In this document: positions 8,621 to 18,509 of the stretch, one piece after another | Numbering within the stretch: the stretch's first letter is position 1 | Layout of the letters: every line of letters begins with the position of its first letter | NCBI RefSeq assembly: GCF_000813425.1 | Contig: NZ_JWIB01000015.1 | Span: forward strand, 1-64,000 | Direction: 5' to 3' | DNA length: 64,000 bases | DNA from: Sporosarcina sp. ZBG7A | GTDB taxonomy: Bacteria > Bacillota > Bacilli > Bacillales_A > Planococcaceae | Notes under the pieces: model-generated | Told to the model about the DNA's origin: nothing | The model's database searches: none | Seen by the model: only the letters and a program-made list of their open reading frames with translations | Made by a program: the position numbers and the translations under genes

Positions 8621-9832
8621 TCATCGAGACTGATAGAGCCTTCGTTTGGTGACTACACGAGAGAGGACAAATAGGACTGCTTCGATGATTGCAGCTGTAA
8701 TTAGTAGTACAATAATCCCTTTAGCTAACGTAATCGTCTCAGTGTTTAATAAGAAGTTTTTTTCACCCGTCACAATTTTCCCGAAATCAAAATAGGTTTG
8801 CGGAAAATAGCTGATGTCGATACCTAAGATGTCGCGAGTCGTTCTTGTATCGTATAGACGTTCCGAAAAGATCACGAATGTGCCAAGCAAGAGGACGAGC
8901 CACTCGTTCTTCAATAGTAGACTGAGAATGACATTGATACGTATGAGAAGAAATAGTAACAGCGGGAGGGCAGCTAGTGATAGGCCTATAAATTTCACCA
9001 TACTGATTACTCCGTATTCTTCGATTGAAAATGTATTTTGGGCGGTCATAATGGGCACATGCAAATTAAAATACCCGAATCCGAATTGCGAGGATAAGAC
9101 AAAAAAGCCTGTAAGAAGAACAGTGATTAAGACGAGAAGTGTATAACTAAATGCAGCTAGTGTTTTCAAATTTAACTGTCGATACCAAGACATAGGAAGA
9201 CCTTGTAACACCGTCCGATGAGTTCGATCGCGTGACAAGATATCACTGCTGAAGTAAACGGCACAAAATAAGAAGAAATAAAATCCATACGTGTGTAGAA
9301 AGGTTTGCAATGATTGAATACCGGTCTTTTCAAATAGCAGAGCTTCTGTTATCCGTCGATCATTCATCAAGTAATCCTCATAGCGGAGCATCGTCTGATG
9401 ATAAAGGTGTTCCCGATCTTTGCCGGGGTAAGGAGAGTATTTGAACAGATTTTCATCTTGCAGATAAACGGAAGGATCCGACTCAAGATAGTAGGCGCGC
9501 AAGTGGAGATACCGTAAAAAATTGCGGTCTTCATAGGAGTTGAGTAGTGCGCTGAACAATCCGTGGTCATAATCGTTTCTGGCAAAAACCGGGTCTCCCG
9601 TCATTAAAATAATTCCAGTATTTCCGCTCTTCATGCGTTGGTTTTGTTCCACTTCCACCCCAGTTAAATATTCTTTTATTTCTTCTGGGTGGAACGTTTC
9701 CTTAGTTTCTCGGTTCGGGACGAGGAGAAAGCAATAACTGATAAGTAACACCCCGATGAACAGAAGAAAAGGAATCGTCCGCTTGCTTTTAGCGGTCAGT
9801 AAAAATTCATGTATAAAGTAGGTGCGATTCAT
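8621..9832 (-). CDS. ABC transporter permease, first gene of the operon
   Basis: 403 residues with the same ABC-2-like plan: helix at about 17-37, a large extracellular loop, then six helices. A GGGGAAG-type site precedes the ATG. It begins a four-gene minus-strand operon (8621, 7439, 6532, 5853) with gaps of 27, 16 and -20 bp. Both permeases diverge from well-known families, so only the transporter class is safe. Confidence 0.8.
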   Translation of the reverse strand: MNRTYFIHEFLLTAKSKRTIPFLLFIGVLLISYCFLLVPNRETKETFHPEEIKEYLTGVEVEQNQRMKSGNTGIILMTGDPVFARNDYDHGLFSALLNSYEDRNFLRYLHLRAYYLESDPSVYLQDENLFKYSPYPGKDREHLYHQTMLRYEDYLMNDRRITEALLFEKTGIQSLQTFLHTYGFYFFLFCAVYFSSDILSRDRTHRTVLQGLPMSWYRQLNLKTLAAFSYTLLVLITVLLTGFFVLSSQFGFGYFNLHVPIMTAQNTFSIEEYGVISMVKFIGLSLAALPLLLFLLIRINVILSLLLKNEWLVLLLGTFVIFSERLYDTRTTRDILGIDISYFPQTYFDFGKIVTGEKNFLLNTETITLAKGIIVLLITAAIIEAVLFVLSRVVTKRRLYQSR

Positions 9833-9915
9833 CCCAGCTTCCCCTTTTTAGTAGACTCGTCCTGTGTTCACTGTAAGTATATTGGAAATCTATGTATCAA
9901 CTATACAGTGTATTC

Positions 9916-9950
9916 GAAAAATTACAACACCAAATCAGTTGCAATTTTTC
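9916..9950 (-). terminator. Terminator overlapping the end of the metallo-hydrolase gene
   Basis: 13-bp AT-rich inverted repeat (9916-9928 with 9938-9950). The stop codon at 9935 lies in its loop. Downstream T-richness is modest. Confidence 0.5.
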
Positions 9951-10912
9951 TCTGAATAACCAGAGGAGAGCGTCTCGCCATGCTTCAATAACTGTAAATG
10001 ACAATCTTCCAGTTCCCGGTGTCTCCATTCGATAAGTAGGCGATCCAATGCTTCTTCTGTCGTATCATCAGCTAGATAAAAAGCTCCGTAGTGCATCGGA
10101 ATGAACATCTCAGCCCCGATATCCACAAACGCCTGGATTGCTTCTTCGGGTGTCATATGTTGAGTCCCCATAAACCACTCGGGCTCATAGGCACCTATCG
10201 GCATGAGCGCATACGTAATATCGGGGAATTTCTCACCAATCTCACGGAATCCTTGGAAATACCCGCTATCACCAGCAAAGTAAATCGAATCGGGTTTATG
10301 CAACGCTTCAGTCGAAGGCTCCATATACCGTTGAATGATCCATCCACCCCAATGTGATGTATTTGTATCTGTAAGCGTACGTTTCGTCCAATGCTGAGCC
10401 GGAACAAAGTGGAATTCGACAGAACCAATGCGCACCTGTCCCCACCAAGATAGCTCATAGACTCGATTTTCTTGCATCAGCTTGCGTACTTTAGGTCCGA
10501 GTCCTTCAGGAACAAGTACGGCAGGAGTTCCTTTCAGTTTCTTCAATGAAGGAACGTCCATGTGATCATAATGGGAATGTGAGAGCAAAATAATATCGAC
10601 TGGCGGGATTTCATCCAACGACAGCCCTGGCTCTTCCAATCTTCTACTGAATCCCATCCGACTTGCCCAAACGGGATCCGTCACAATTGTCAAACCAGCG
10701 AGCTGTATGAGAAAAGTCGAATGTCCAATCCATGTAATCGTTAACTTGTCCTGATTCGCATGCAGCAATGCCTGTTGCTTGTGGGGAGCTTGTCCAACCA
10801 CGAAACTCATATCCTTCTGTTTCTTAAAACGTTCCTTTTGCCACCGCAGCAAATCACCAAAATTTGCAGGGCGTGCAGTTGGGTCTAAGTTCCGGTATCG
10901 TTTTTGCTTCAT
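9935..10912 (-). CDS. MBL-fold metallo-hydrolase (NAPE-PLD/UlaG-like)
   Basis: 325 residues. The metallo-beta-lactamase core begins at TWIGHSTFLIQ and has the zinc motif HSHYDHMD, a later FAGDSGYF Asp and an MHYG His. The N-terminal segment with LLRWQKERF and the DTNTSHWGGW loop fit the long subgroup annotated as N-acylphosphatidylethanolamine phospholipase D-like or UlaG-like. A cytoplasmic Zn-dependent hydrolase of unknown substrate. Monocistronic by spacing; GGAGTG precedes the ATG. Confidence 0.85.
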   Translation of the reverse strand: MKQKRYRNLDPTARPANFGDLLRWQKERFKKQKDMSFVVGQAPHKQQALLHANQDKLTITWIGHSTFLIQLAGLTIVTDPVWASRMGFSRRLEEPGLSLDEIPPVDIILLSHSHYDHMDVPSLKKLKGTPAVLVPEGLGPKVRKLMQENRVYELSWWGQVRIGSVEFHFVPAQHWTKRTLTDTNTSHWGGWIIQRYMEPSTEALHKPDSIYFAGDSGYFQGFREIGEKFPDITYALMPIGAYEPEWFMGTQHMTPEEAIQAFVDIGAEMFIPMHYGAFYLADDTTEEALDRLLIEWRHRELEDCHLQLLKHGETLSSGYSEKNCN

Positions 10913-10981
10913 AAGTCATCACTCCTTCTACAAGTAAGTGTAGTCGACTTAGCTGCCAGATGCATGTGGTAGCTACAAACA

Positions 10982-11011
10982 AAAAAGCAGGCACCCTAGT
11001 TGGGTACCTGC
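10982..11011 (-). terminator. Terminator of the MarR-MFS operon
   Basis: 11-bp stem AGCAGGCACCC/GGGTACCTGCT with one G-U pair; on the minus strand it runs into TTTTTT. Confidence 0.75.
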
Positions 11012-11051
11012 TAGATAACTTTAATCTTCGTTTAAGCATGATTTGTATTTG

Positions 11052-12518
11052 TTACATAATTGAACTTTCCTCATCTTCACTCGGTTTTGCTCGATATACA
11101 ATAAACGATAGAACAACCGCGACTATCGACATCGCAAACGCTATGAAGTATACCAATTCTACACCAGATACTAGCGCTAGATTTATCGCCGCAGGATCAG
11201 TTGGCGTTGAGGATTTCTGTAACACGTGTAACTGTCGTGCATTCATAATGCTGATGAACACCGATACCCCGATTGCTCCAGCAACTGGCTGTAGCGTGGA
11301 CATTACTGCAGTACCGTGTGGATAGAGGTGTTTCGGCAACTGGTTCAGTCCGTTCGTTTCAGCAGGCATCATGATGGCAGAGATAGATAGCATGATGAGG
11401 ATATAGTAGACGACGACTTGCCACACAGGCGTATCAACGGTCAACTGACTCATCATGAACATCGTACCGCTTAACACAAGGGTTGCAGGAATCATTAACA
11501 CGCGAGGTCCGAATTTATCAAATAAGGCGCCCATAAATGGTGACATGATCCCGTTTAAAATACTTCCTGGCAATAGAACCAATCCAGCTGTCGCTGCAGT
11601 GAGAGCCAGTGGACCTTGCATATAGATCGGCAAAATGATCTCCGAGGCAAACATCGCCATGATGATGATTAAAAACATCACGACTGCATGTGAGAACATC
11701 GGATAGCGGAATACGCGCATATTCATGATCGGCTCGTCGAGCTTCAACTGACGCCACACAAATAGCGCAATGCCGATGACTCCCATGCTGATGAACAACC
11801 AGACAGTTGGGCTAGCAAATCCATCCTTACTCTCTCCTACGGAACTGAATCCATATACAATGGATCCGAAACCTATTGTCGAGAATAATAGCGATATGAA
11901 ATCGATTTTAGGTTTCGTCACTTCGGACACATTCACTAAATACTTAGACGCAAATGCGATCGAGAACAATGCAAACGGGATAACCAAGATGAACAAGTAG
12001 CGCCATCCTAAATATTCCACAATGACCCCGGATAATGTAGGACCAATTGCGGGGGCAAACATAATGACGAGACCAATCATTCCCATCACTTTTCCGCGAC
12101 GTTCAGGAGGGTAAATCAGTAGGAAGACATTGAAAATAATTGGCATCAATAAGCCTGTTCCAACAGCCTGGATTAAGCGCCCCATTAGTAAAATCGAGAA
12201 CGACGGAGCACTCGCGCAAATAATCGTACCAAGTGTAAATACAGCCATCGTTCCTAAAAACAGTTGCCTCGTTGTAAACCATTGAAGCAGTAGCGCAGAA
12301 ATCGGAATGACGATGGCCATTACGAGCATGAATCCGGTCGCCATCCACTGAACAGCTGATAAAGAAATCGAGAACTCATCCATGAGGGTGACAAGGGCGA
12401 TATTTAAGAGTGTTTCGTTTAAAATAGCGAAAAACGCCCCGATAATGAGCGTTAACATGATAGGAAGCACTTTCACATTCGGGTTATCCGCTAAGTATTC
12501 GTATTGTTTCTGTTCCAT
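11052..12518 (-). CDS. MFS drug efflux transporter, DHA2 (EmrB/QacA) family
   Basis: 488 residues with 14 predicted helices, the DHA2 arrangement. Typical features are the N-terminal LNETLLNIALVTLMDEF, the GRLIQAVGTGLLMPI motif in helix 4 and the PAIGPTLSGVIVEYLGWRYLF antiporter motif. H+-driven export of drugs or other hydrophobic compounds (LmrB/Mdr-like) is the family role. It sits 40 bp behind a MarR gene, so it is likely repressed by it. Exact substrate unknown. Confidence 0.88.
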   Translation of the reverse strand: MEQKQYEYLADNPNVKVLPIMLTLIIGAFFAILNETLLNIALVTLMDEFSISLSAVQWMATGFMLVMAIVIPISALLLQWFTTRQLFLGTMAVFTLGTIICASAPSFSILLMGRLIQAVGTGLLMPIIFNVFLLIYPPERRGKVMGMIGLVIMFAPAIGPTLSGVIVEYLGWRYLFILVIPFALFSIAFASKYLVNVSEVTKPKIDFISLLFSTIGFGSIVYGFSSVGESKDGFASPTVWLFISMGVIGIALFVWRQLKLDEPIMNMRVFRYPMFSHAVVMFLIIIMAMFASEIILPIYMQGPLALTAATAGLVLLPGSILNGIMSPFMGALFDKFGPRVLMIPATLVLSGTMFMMSQLTVDTPVWQVVVYYILIMLSISAIMMPAETNGLNQLPKHLYPHGTAVMSTLQPVAGAIGVSVFISIMNARQLHVLQKSSTPTDPAAINLALVSGVELVYFIAFAMSIVAVVLSFIVYRAKPSEDEESSIM

Positions 12519-12558
12519 TCAAAAACCTCTTTCATCTTTTGTGTGGTTAGCTTAACTT

Positions 12559-12978
12559 CTATTGATGGTGCTTTCGGATAATCCCTAGCATGTCAACAAA
12601 AGAGGAAATTTCTGATGACGAAAAACGATTTTCAATTTCAGTAATCGCTTGAGTAAATGAGTGATCCATCCGTTTGTAGTCCTCCACGATTTTAGGGGTG
12701 ACGTTTAAGTAATTGACGCGTTTATCGGTAACACTTGGTGTCTTTGTGACAATCCCTTTTGCCACCAGTTCATTTACTTTCACCGTCACCGCGGAGCGGG
12801 CCACGTGAAGTGTGTCTGCGAGAAAACTAGCCGTACAGTTTTCGTTATACAAGATCACTTCCATATACAGCAGACTATTATAGGACAAATTTCCATACAC
12901 CTTATTATGGTTCATTTCTCTAAGGTTTTTCAGAATCTGTTCATAATAGAATTCATCCAACGCATGTATAAGTTTCAT
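12559..12978 (-). CDS. MarR-family regulator of the adjacent efflux pump
   Basis: 139 residues. Winged helix-turn-helix at about 45-105 (ASFLADTLHVARSAVTVKVNELVAKGIVTK, with the wing DKRVNYLNVT) and dimerisation helices at both ends. First gene of the MarR-MFS operon. AGGATG precedes the ATG. Its promoter (13010-13037) is embedded in an AT-rich interrupted repeat, consistent with autorepression that a ligand relieves. Confidence 0.88.
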   Translation of the reverse strand: MKLIHALDEFYYEQILKNLREMNHNKVYGNLSYNSLLYMEVILYNENCTASFLADTLHVARSAVTVKVNELVAKGIVTKTPSVTDKRVNYLNVTPKIVEDYKRMDHSFTQAITEIENRFSSSEISSFVDMLGIIRKHHQ

Positions 12979-13009
12979 GTGTACACATCCTAGTTGTTAA
13001 GTAAAACTA

Positions 13010-13037
13010 ATTATAATTGTTTAACTAAGTAATGCAA
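13010..13037 (-). promoter_or_regulatory. Promoter and probable MarR operator
   Basis: On the minus strand TTGCAT, a 16-bp spacer, then TATAAT. The spacer and -10 lie inside a quasi-palindromic AT-rich stretch (TAGTT...AACTA outer arms at about 12991-13027), a plausible MarR-dimer site. Confidence 0.6.
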
Positions 13038-13231
13038 GTTTGGGGATTGCTAGTCAAAAATCCATCTTATTTTCCCGTAGGATAAACTAATTATTTGGAT
13101 CATATTCCTTTTTAAAGGGTACATGTTATAGTGAATACTACTTTCTATAAATAACCTATACGTTAAGATGATTTTCAAGAACATTAATGGGTGGTTTTAA
13201 TTGAAACTGAAGCGAGAAGGATGGTGTAATT

Positions 13232-14686
13232 ATGGGGATAGGATATATAATTACGTTGATTTTATCCATTACGATAGTGATTAATCTTTTATTGTTGGTG
13301 GGAGTATTGTTTTTCGAAAGGCGCGATATTGGGAATACGTGGGCGTGGATATTGGTTATGGTGTTTATTCCTATAGCGGGATTTTTCATCTATCTATTCC
13401 TTGGACGGAATTTGAAGCAAAAGAACTTCTATAAGCTGACGGATGAAGAGAGAAAAGAAATTGATAATGAAGTGGATCATCAACTATCGACAGTCTATAG
13501 AGAGAACGTTCAACAGTCTCCGTTACTCAAGAAACACGGGGAACTAATCCACATGAACTTGATATCATCAGATGCGCTATTATCCTCGGATAATGACATT
13601 CAGATCTTTGACGATGGACATCGGAAATTCGATTCCCTCATTGCGGATATCCAAGCAGCTGAGAAGGAAGTTAATATTCAATACTACATCATCCAATCGG
13701 ACGCATTGGGCACTAGACTCCGTGATGCCTTGACGAAACGAGCTAATGCAGGGGTGAAGGTTCGCCTACTTTACGATGAAGTCGGATCTAAAAAAACCGC
13801 ACCTAAATTTTTTGATGAACTGCGTGCAGCAGGTGGCGAAGTCGAAGTGTTCTTCCCATCATTTTTCAGATTAATAAACTTCAGAGTCAACAACAGGAAT
13901 CACCGGAAACTAGTCATTATCGACGGTCGCATTGCGTATATTGGCGGCTTCAATGTAGGAGATGAGTACCTCGGCCTGGACAAAAAATTCGGATACTGGC
14001 GGGATACACATCTCAGAATCCAAGGAAAGGCGGTCCATCACATTCAAGGGAAGTTCATACTAGACTGGCATCGGGCTGGGGATAATAAACCCGGTGAATG
14101 GGATGAGTATGCATTTCATCTAGAGAAGCAGGGGGGAACAATCCCCATCCAAATCGTTTCGAGTGGGCCGGATTCCGTGACTGAGCACTTGAAGAATATG
14201 TACATTAAACTCATTCTGTCAGCGAAAAAGAGTGTGTTCATCCAAACTCCATATTTCATTCCCGATACGAGTTTTATGGATGCGTGTAAAATTGCGCTGT
14301 TGTCTGGAGTCGATGTAAGGATCATGATTCCGTGCAAACCGGATCATCCATTTGTCTATTGGGCAACTTGGGCATATGTAGGAGATTTGCTGGATTACGG
14401 AGCGAAGATTTTACTTTATGAAAATGGCTTTTTGCATGCGAAAACTATCGTCGTTGACGAGGAAGTGGCGGCAGTGGGGACGATGAACATCGACTCCCGT
14501 AGTTTCCACTTAAACTTTGAAGTGAGTGCAATTGTCTACGATGAAAAAGTGGCGAAACAACTGCATGGGCTATTCTTAAAAGACATTGAGGTCAGTTCAG
14601 AACTGACACCTGAAAGATATGCAGAGCGATCACTTTTTATCAAATTCAAAGAAGGCATTTCGCGTCTTCTATCACCTGTATTGTAA
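13232..14686 (+). CDS. cls: Cardiolipin synthase
   Basis: 484 residues: two N-terminal membrane helices (about 4-24 and 35-55) and two phospholipase D HKD motifs, NHRKLVIIDG (H224) and HAKTIVVDE (H402), each followed by the conserved G..N.(D/S)RS-type loop. It transfers a phosphatidyl group between two phosphatidylglycerols to make cardiolipin at the membrane. Length and layout match bacterial ClsA/YwnE-type enzymes. Monocistronic; ends at the shared terminator 14696-14740. Confidence 0.93.
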   Translation: MGIGYIITLILSITIVINLLLLVGVLFFERRDIGNTWAWILVMVFIPIAGFFIYLFLGRNLKQKNFYKLTDEERKEIDNEVDHQLSTVYRENVQQSPLLKKHGELIHMNLISSDALLSSDNDIQIFDDGHRKFDSLIADIQAAEKEVNIQYYIIQSDALGTRLRDALTKRANAGVKVRLLYDEVGSKKTAPKFFDELRAAGGEVEVFFPSFFRLINFRVNNRNHRKLVIIDGRIAYIGGFNVGDEYLGLDKKFGYWRDTHLRIQGKAVHHIQGKFILDWHRAGDNKPGEWDEYAFHLEKQGGTIPIQIVSSGPDSVTEHLKNMYIKLILSAKKSVFIQTPYFIPDTSFMDACKIALLSGVDVRIMIPCKPDHPFVYWATWAYVGDLLDYGAKILLYENGFLHAKTIVVDEEVAAVGTMNIDSRSFHLNFEVSAIVYDEKVAKQLHGLFLKDIEVSSELTPERYAERSLFIKFKEGISRLLSPVL

Positions 14687-14695
14687 GAGTGGAAC

Positions 14696-14740
14696 GAAAA
14701 ACGGAAAGCCTCTTTCTTTGTGAGAGGGCTTTCCGTTTTT
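14696..14740. terminator. Bidirectional terminator between cls and topB
   Basis: A 17-bp stem with A-run and T-run on either side lies between two convergent genes. Confidence 0.85.
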
Positions 14741-14745
14741 ATTGG

Positions 14746-16887
14746 TTATACAAATACTAAGTTCAACTTGCCTTCTTTCAATTCAAGCATGGCATCGAAC
14801 TTCTGGCCGTTTGCATGAGTAAATCCTTTAATGATGTTCGTTTTTCCTTTCGTACACAGCAGTTTTACTTGAGCTTGGGTGAGGTTCTTTTTCAGGAACT
14901 TCCCTGGGAACGTCTGCTTACAGCCGTTTTTATAGTTGCTGCAGCCGTAAAACTCTTTTCTTGCGACGATCATACCATTCCCACATTTCGGACAGGGAGC
15001 GACTTCAGTTGCTGTATAGGATTTTCGGCTAGAAGATTTGGATGGTGGCAACACAATATCGATTTTTTGTTGTTCTAGCTGTACGGGAACGTCTTCAAGC
15101 AGTTTATAGATGAACTTCGACACGCTTCCTAAAAAATGCCGACCCGTGCCTTCGCCATTCCCGATTTTCTTCAAATACGTTTCCCATTTCGCAGTCATTG
15201 AGGGGCTAGCGAGCAAACTGCCCTCAATCGCTTGGCAGAGGACGCGACCTTTATCCGTAATCGACACAATGTTTTTCGTGACAGAAATATAGCCATGTTT
15301 TTTAATCGTCTCGATAATATTACTTCGCGTCGCTTCTGTCCCAAGTCCTTCAATTTCTTTTAGAATATCAGTCTCGGTCTGATCTTCAACGAGCTTCCCG
15401 CACGTTTTCATCATCGCGATCAATTGACCTTCTGTATACGGTTTGGGTGGCTGGGTAGCCCCCTCTTTAATCCCGATTTCGCTTTGAACCGTTTCGTTCT
15501 GCTCAAGAGGTGGAAGGGCAGGTTCTTCCGCTTCCTTTCCTTTTTTAGGAGGCGCGGAAAACAGCTCTTTCCAACCTTTGTCCAGCTCCGTTTTCCCAGT
15601 CGTAAAGAAGGGAAGTCCGTTGACGTCTGTCGTCACTTTCGTTTCTGTATATAAATAATCGCGGTGGAACATCGCGAGTGCAGTCCGTACGACTTCTTCA
15701 TATAAATTACGTTCCAACGGTGCTAACCTTGCTATCGCAGCGGCTGTTGGAACTTTTTTCGTCGGGATAATAGCATAGTGTTCTTGTACTTTTGAACTGT
15801 CGACGAAACGTTTTTTAGGCGTCTTCGAAGCGATTTCGAATGGCTGTCCAATGAGCTCTTGGTATTTTTCAACGGATGCCGCTAAGTAATTAAATTCACT
15901 CGGCGTAATATGACGCGTGTCCGTACGAGGATATGACACGAGTTTCTTCTCATACAGCGTCTGCATTGTTTTAAGGACTGTCGCAGGACTTGCCTTCCAG
16001 CGACGGTTTGCAGTTGCCTGGAGCGTTGAAAGAGAGTGTAACTGTGGCGGTGGCATGCGTTTATCTGTCGTCTTCAATTCCGAGATAGTCCCCGGCGTTC
16101 GCTTCGTGATACCGCGACTATTCAATGCATCAGCGATCAGTTCCCGTTTCGGCTCTTTTAACTTGGCTTTCCCTTTATACGTACCATTCGCCGCCTTAAA
16201 TAAAGCCTCTGCTTCAAAAAACGGTTCCGAAACAAACGTCTCTATTTCACGCTGCCGCTGATAAATCAAATACACGGTCGGTGATTGAACCCGCCCAATA
16301 GGGAAGACTTCCTCGATACCTTTCGCTTTCAATAACAGCGTATACAGCCGAGAGCCATTCATCCCAACGAGCCAGTCACTGATCTGGCGGGACTTCGCCT
16401 CTTCGTACATCTGCAAATCCTTCTTATTATCTCGTAAGTTTTCAAACCCTTTGATCACTTCATCGGATTCAAGAGAGTTGATCCACAAGCGTTTTATCGT
16501 TTGTCCGCGAGCACCCGTCTGATCATAAATGCTATAGAAGATATTCGATCCTTCGCGATCCACATCACATGCGTTGATGACAGTATCCGTGCCCTTAATA
16601 AGCTTCTTCACGACTTGGAACTGCTTGAACTTACCCTTCGACACTTGAAACTCATAGCGCTCAGGTAAAATTGGCAAGCTGCCAAGTGACCAGCGTTTCC
16701 ATGAAGGATTGTATGTATGCGGTTCTTTCAATTCCACGAGATGGCCAACACCCCACGTCAAAAAAGCCCCCTCCGGAAACGTTGGACACGGATGGATTTC
16801 CATATAGCCTTCGTGTTTACGGGCAGTGAAGGCGTCTGCGTAGGCTTTTGCTTGGGATGGTTTTTCAGCTAGTATGACCGGTTTCAT
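14746..16887 (-). CDS. topB: DNA topoisomerase III
   Basis: 713 residues from the ATG at 16887, chosen because GAGGTG lies 5 nt before it; the upstream ATG at 16908 has no site. Toprim domain at the N-terminus (KPVILAEKPSQAKAYA, DVDREGSN), type IA core with the catalytic Tyr region LVSYPRTDTRHI, and a C-terminal four-cysteine zinc ribbon (CPKCGNGM...GCSNYKNGC). A type IA topoisomerase that decatenates DNA and unlinks recombination intermediates. Length normal. Confidence 0.95.
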   Translation of the reverse strand: MKPVILAEKPSQAKAYADAFTARKHEGYMEIHPCPTFPEGAFLTWGVGHLVELKEPHTYNPSWKRWSLGSLPILPERYEFQVSKGKFKQFQVVKKLIKGTDTVINACDVDREGSNIFYSIYDQTGARGQTIKRLWINSLESDEVIKGFENLRDNKKDLQMYEEAKSRQISDWLVGMNGSRLYTLLLKAKGIEEVFPIGRVQSPTVYLIYQRQREIETFVSEPFFEAEALFKAANGTYKGKAKLKEPKRELIADALNSRGITKRTPGTISELKTTDKRMPPPQLHSLSTLQATANRRWKASPATVLKTMQTLYEKKLVSYPRTDTRHITPSEFNYLAASVEKYQELIGQPFEIASKTPKKRFVDSSKVQEHYAIIPTKKVPTAAAIARLAPLERNLYEEVVRTALAMFHRDYLYTETKVTTDVNGLPFFTTGKTELDKGWKELFSAPPKKGKEAEEPALPPLEQNETVQSEIGIKEGATQPPKPYTEGQLIAMMKTCGKLVEDQTETDILKEIEGLGTEATRSNIIETIKKHGYISVTKNIVSITDKGRVLCQAIEGSLLASPSMTAKWETYLKKIGNGEGTGRHFLGSVSKFIYKLLEDVPVQLEQQKIDIVLPPSKSSSRKSYTATEVAPCPKCGNGMIVARKEFYGCSNYKNGCKQTFPGKFLKKNLTQAQVKLLCTKGKTNIIKGFTHANGQKFDAMLELKEGKLNLVFV

Positions 16888-17096
16888 GATGGCACCTCGA
16901 TTTTTCATGTTTAGTACGTTGGTTCTGTTAGATTGATTATCTCACATATCGAAAGGGGTTGCTATGAGGGGGAGTAGAGAATAACCCCCCCTTTTAAATT
17001 TATGAACATTTGGTGAAAACTGACTATTCAAGAGAATATATGATAAAATGAACGTAGCTAAATTTTTCAATATAAGAAATTGGAGTGGAATAATAA

Positions 17097-17636
17097 ATGA
17101 AAAAAGCTCTGTTTTTAATAATGGGTATATTACTAAGCGTAGTGTTAGTAGCTTGTACCAATGATAGTAGTGCACCGCAAGAAGAGGGAAAAAAAGTTGA
17201 GGAAAAACAAGATATAAAAGAACAAGTCCATGCTTATAGTATCGGTAAATTTGAAGAGGTAACTGCATCTATTACATCAAATGAGCTACTTGTTACTGAT
17301 AATGGTAAAAAGACTTCCTTTGACCTTCCTAAGGACGAGTTTTTTGTTTCTATTGCACCGTTTGTTGAAACGACACATGAATGTGCTATCCACAGTTTAA
17401 CGGGATGCCAAGGGGAACTGGTTGAAAAAGACTTCGATGTTCATATCCAGGATGATGAAGGTAATGTAGTGATGGAGGAAACAGTTACGTCTTTAGAAAA
17501 TGGGTTTATTGACCTGTGGTTACCGAGGGATCAAACATATCAAGTGAAAATCGAGTATGACGGCAAAGCAGTAGAATCTGAAATCTCTACTTTTGAAGGC
17601 GATAATACTTGTATCACAACGATGCAACTAACCTAA
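17097..17636 (+). CDS. CueP-family metal-binding lipoprotein
   Basis: 179 residues. Lipobox LVAC (acceptor C20). The mature part has the CueP signature: a Cys-rich HECAIHSLTGCQGEL, then NGFIDLWLPRD and a C-terminal TCITTMQL. Known CueP proteins are periplasmic copper-binding proteins; Gram-positive homologues are lipoproteins assumed to bind copper outside the membrane. All three cysteine positions are present. GGAGTGG precedes the ATG. No copper pump or chaperone gene lies next to it. Confidence 0.8.
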   Translation: MKKALFLIMGILLSVVLVACTNDSSAPQEEGKKVEEKQDIKEQVHAYSIGKFEEVTASITSNELLVTDNGKKTSFDLPKDEFFVSIAPFVETTHECAIHSLTGCQGELVEKDFDVHIQDDEGNVVMEETVTSLENGFIDLWLPRDQTYQVKIEYDGKAVESEISTFEGDNTCITTMQLT

Positions 17637-17675
17637 AAAAAAGAACCGTGAATGTGCTAATATGTTGTACACCCC

Positions 17676-17705
17676 AAAAGGTAGAGTCAAACTCTACCTT
17701 TTTTC
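17676..17705 (+). terminator. Terminator of the CueP-like gene
   Basis: 12-bp stem AAAAGGTAGAGT/ACTCTACCTTTT, loop CAA, then T-run. Confidence 0.85.
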
Positions 17706-17772
17706 ATGTATCTTCTACTAATCGTATATTAGAATAATTCGGATTTTTTTGCTATCGTAGTTTTTAAAATAT

Positions 17773-18117
17773 TTATAAATACATAAAGAATACTATAAAT
17801 GATAGAATTGTAAGTAATAAAATCATTGCTGTATCTTTAAATGAATCCTTCATACGAATATGTGTTAAAATACCACCGACTCCTGTAATACCAAGTAGAA
17901 GTGCCCCAATAAGTGCCGAACTTGGTACCCAATACCCAGTGATTAATAGTGCAGCACCAGCTATTTCAATAATGCCTGTTACCACCCTAAACCACTGGGG
18001 GAGTCCCCAAGTCTTAAAATTTTCTATATGCATTTTGGAACCTGTTACTTTTCCAACCCCTGCAATTAGAAATAAAAATATTAATATACCTTGTAGAACA
18101 TATATTATTATTTCCAT
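17773..18117 (-). CDS. DoxX-family membrane protein
   Basis: About 114 residues from the ATG at 18117 (GAGGAGG 7 nt upstream; the ATG at 18135 overlaps that site). Four hydrophobic helices with the DoxX-like pattern FLIAGVGKVTGS and GIIEIAGAALLITGYW. The family is membrane-embedded, implicated in thiosulfate:quinone oxidoreduction or redox stress in some species; here the function is undetermined. Reads towards the CueP-like gene. Confidence 0.8.
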   Translation of the reverse strand: MEIIIYVLQGILIFLFLIAGVGKVTGSKMHIENFKTWGLPQWFRVVTGIIEIAGAALLITGYWVPSSALIGALLLGITGVGGILTHIRMKDSFKDTAMILLLTILSFIVFFMYL

Positions 18118-18277
18118 ATAAAATCCTCCTCTCAAAATAATTTATTAATTGTATGAATCAATTTCATAATAATAGAACCATTGTTAAAGTCCGCGCAGAA
18201 AGAGAGTAATCTTCTTTTTCCATCTTGGCTTTACCTTTCGGAGGGCTCGGCTAAAAGTCCAGAAAGATGAAGTTCAA

Positions 18278-18388
18278 TCATTCATTCTCCGAAATCGCCT
18301 GGTAAATGATAGTTCTGAACTTTTTAGCTGCCTGCATCGCCTTGAATTTGTTTAGTGGCCAGATGTATTTAGCTAAAAGCGTGGTCAT
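18278..18388 (-). other. Possible 36-residue ORF or gene remnant
   Basis: An ATG-started frame beginning MTTLLAKYIWPLNKFKAMQ, rich in Lys and aromatic residues. No good ribosome binding site precedes it and I do not recognise it. It may be the C-terminal remnant of a lost gene. Confidence 0.2.
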
Positions 18389-18482
18389 GGATGCCTAGTT
18401 AAAACGGCTATTACAAGTGAGGAAACGATGAACGTTCTTGACCACGACTATAAGGATTATAAACACATAGAAGATTGAACTG

Positions 18483-18509
18483 CCACAGCCTTAGAGGTTG
18501 TGGTTTTTT
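18483..18509 (+). terminator. Stray terminator
   Basis: 8-bp stem CCACAGCC/GGTTGTGG (one G-U), then TTTTTT. No intact plus-strand gene lies upstream within 800 bp. Confidence 0.6.
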
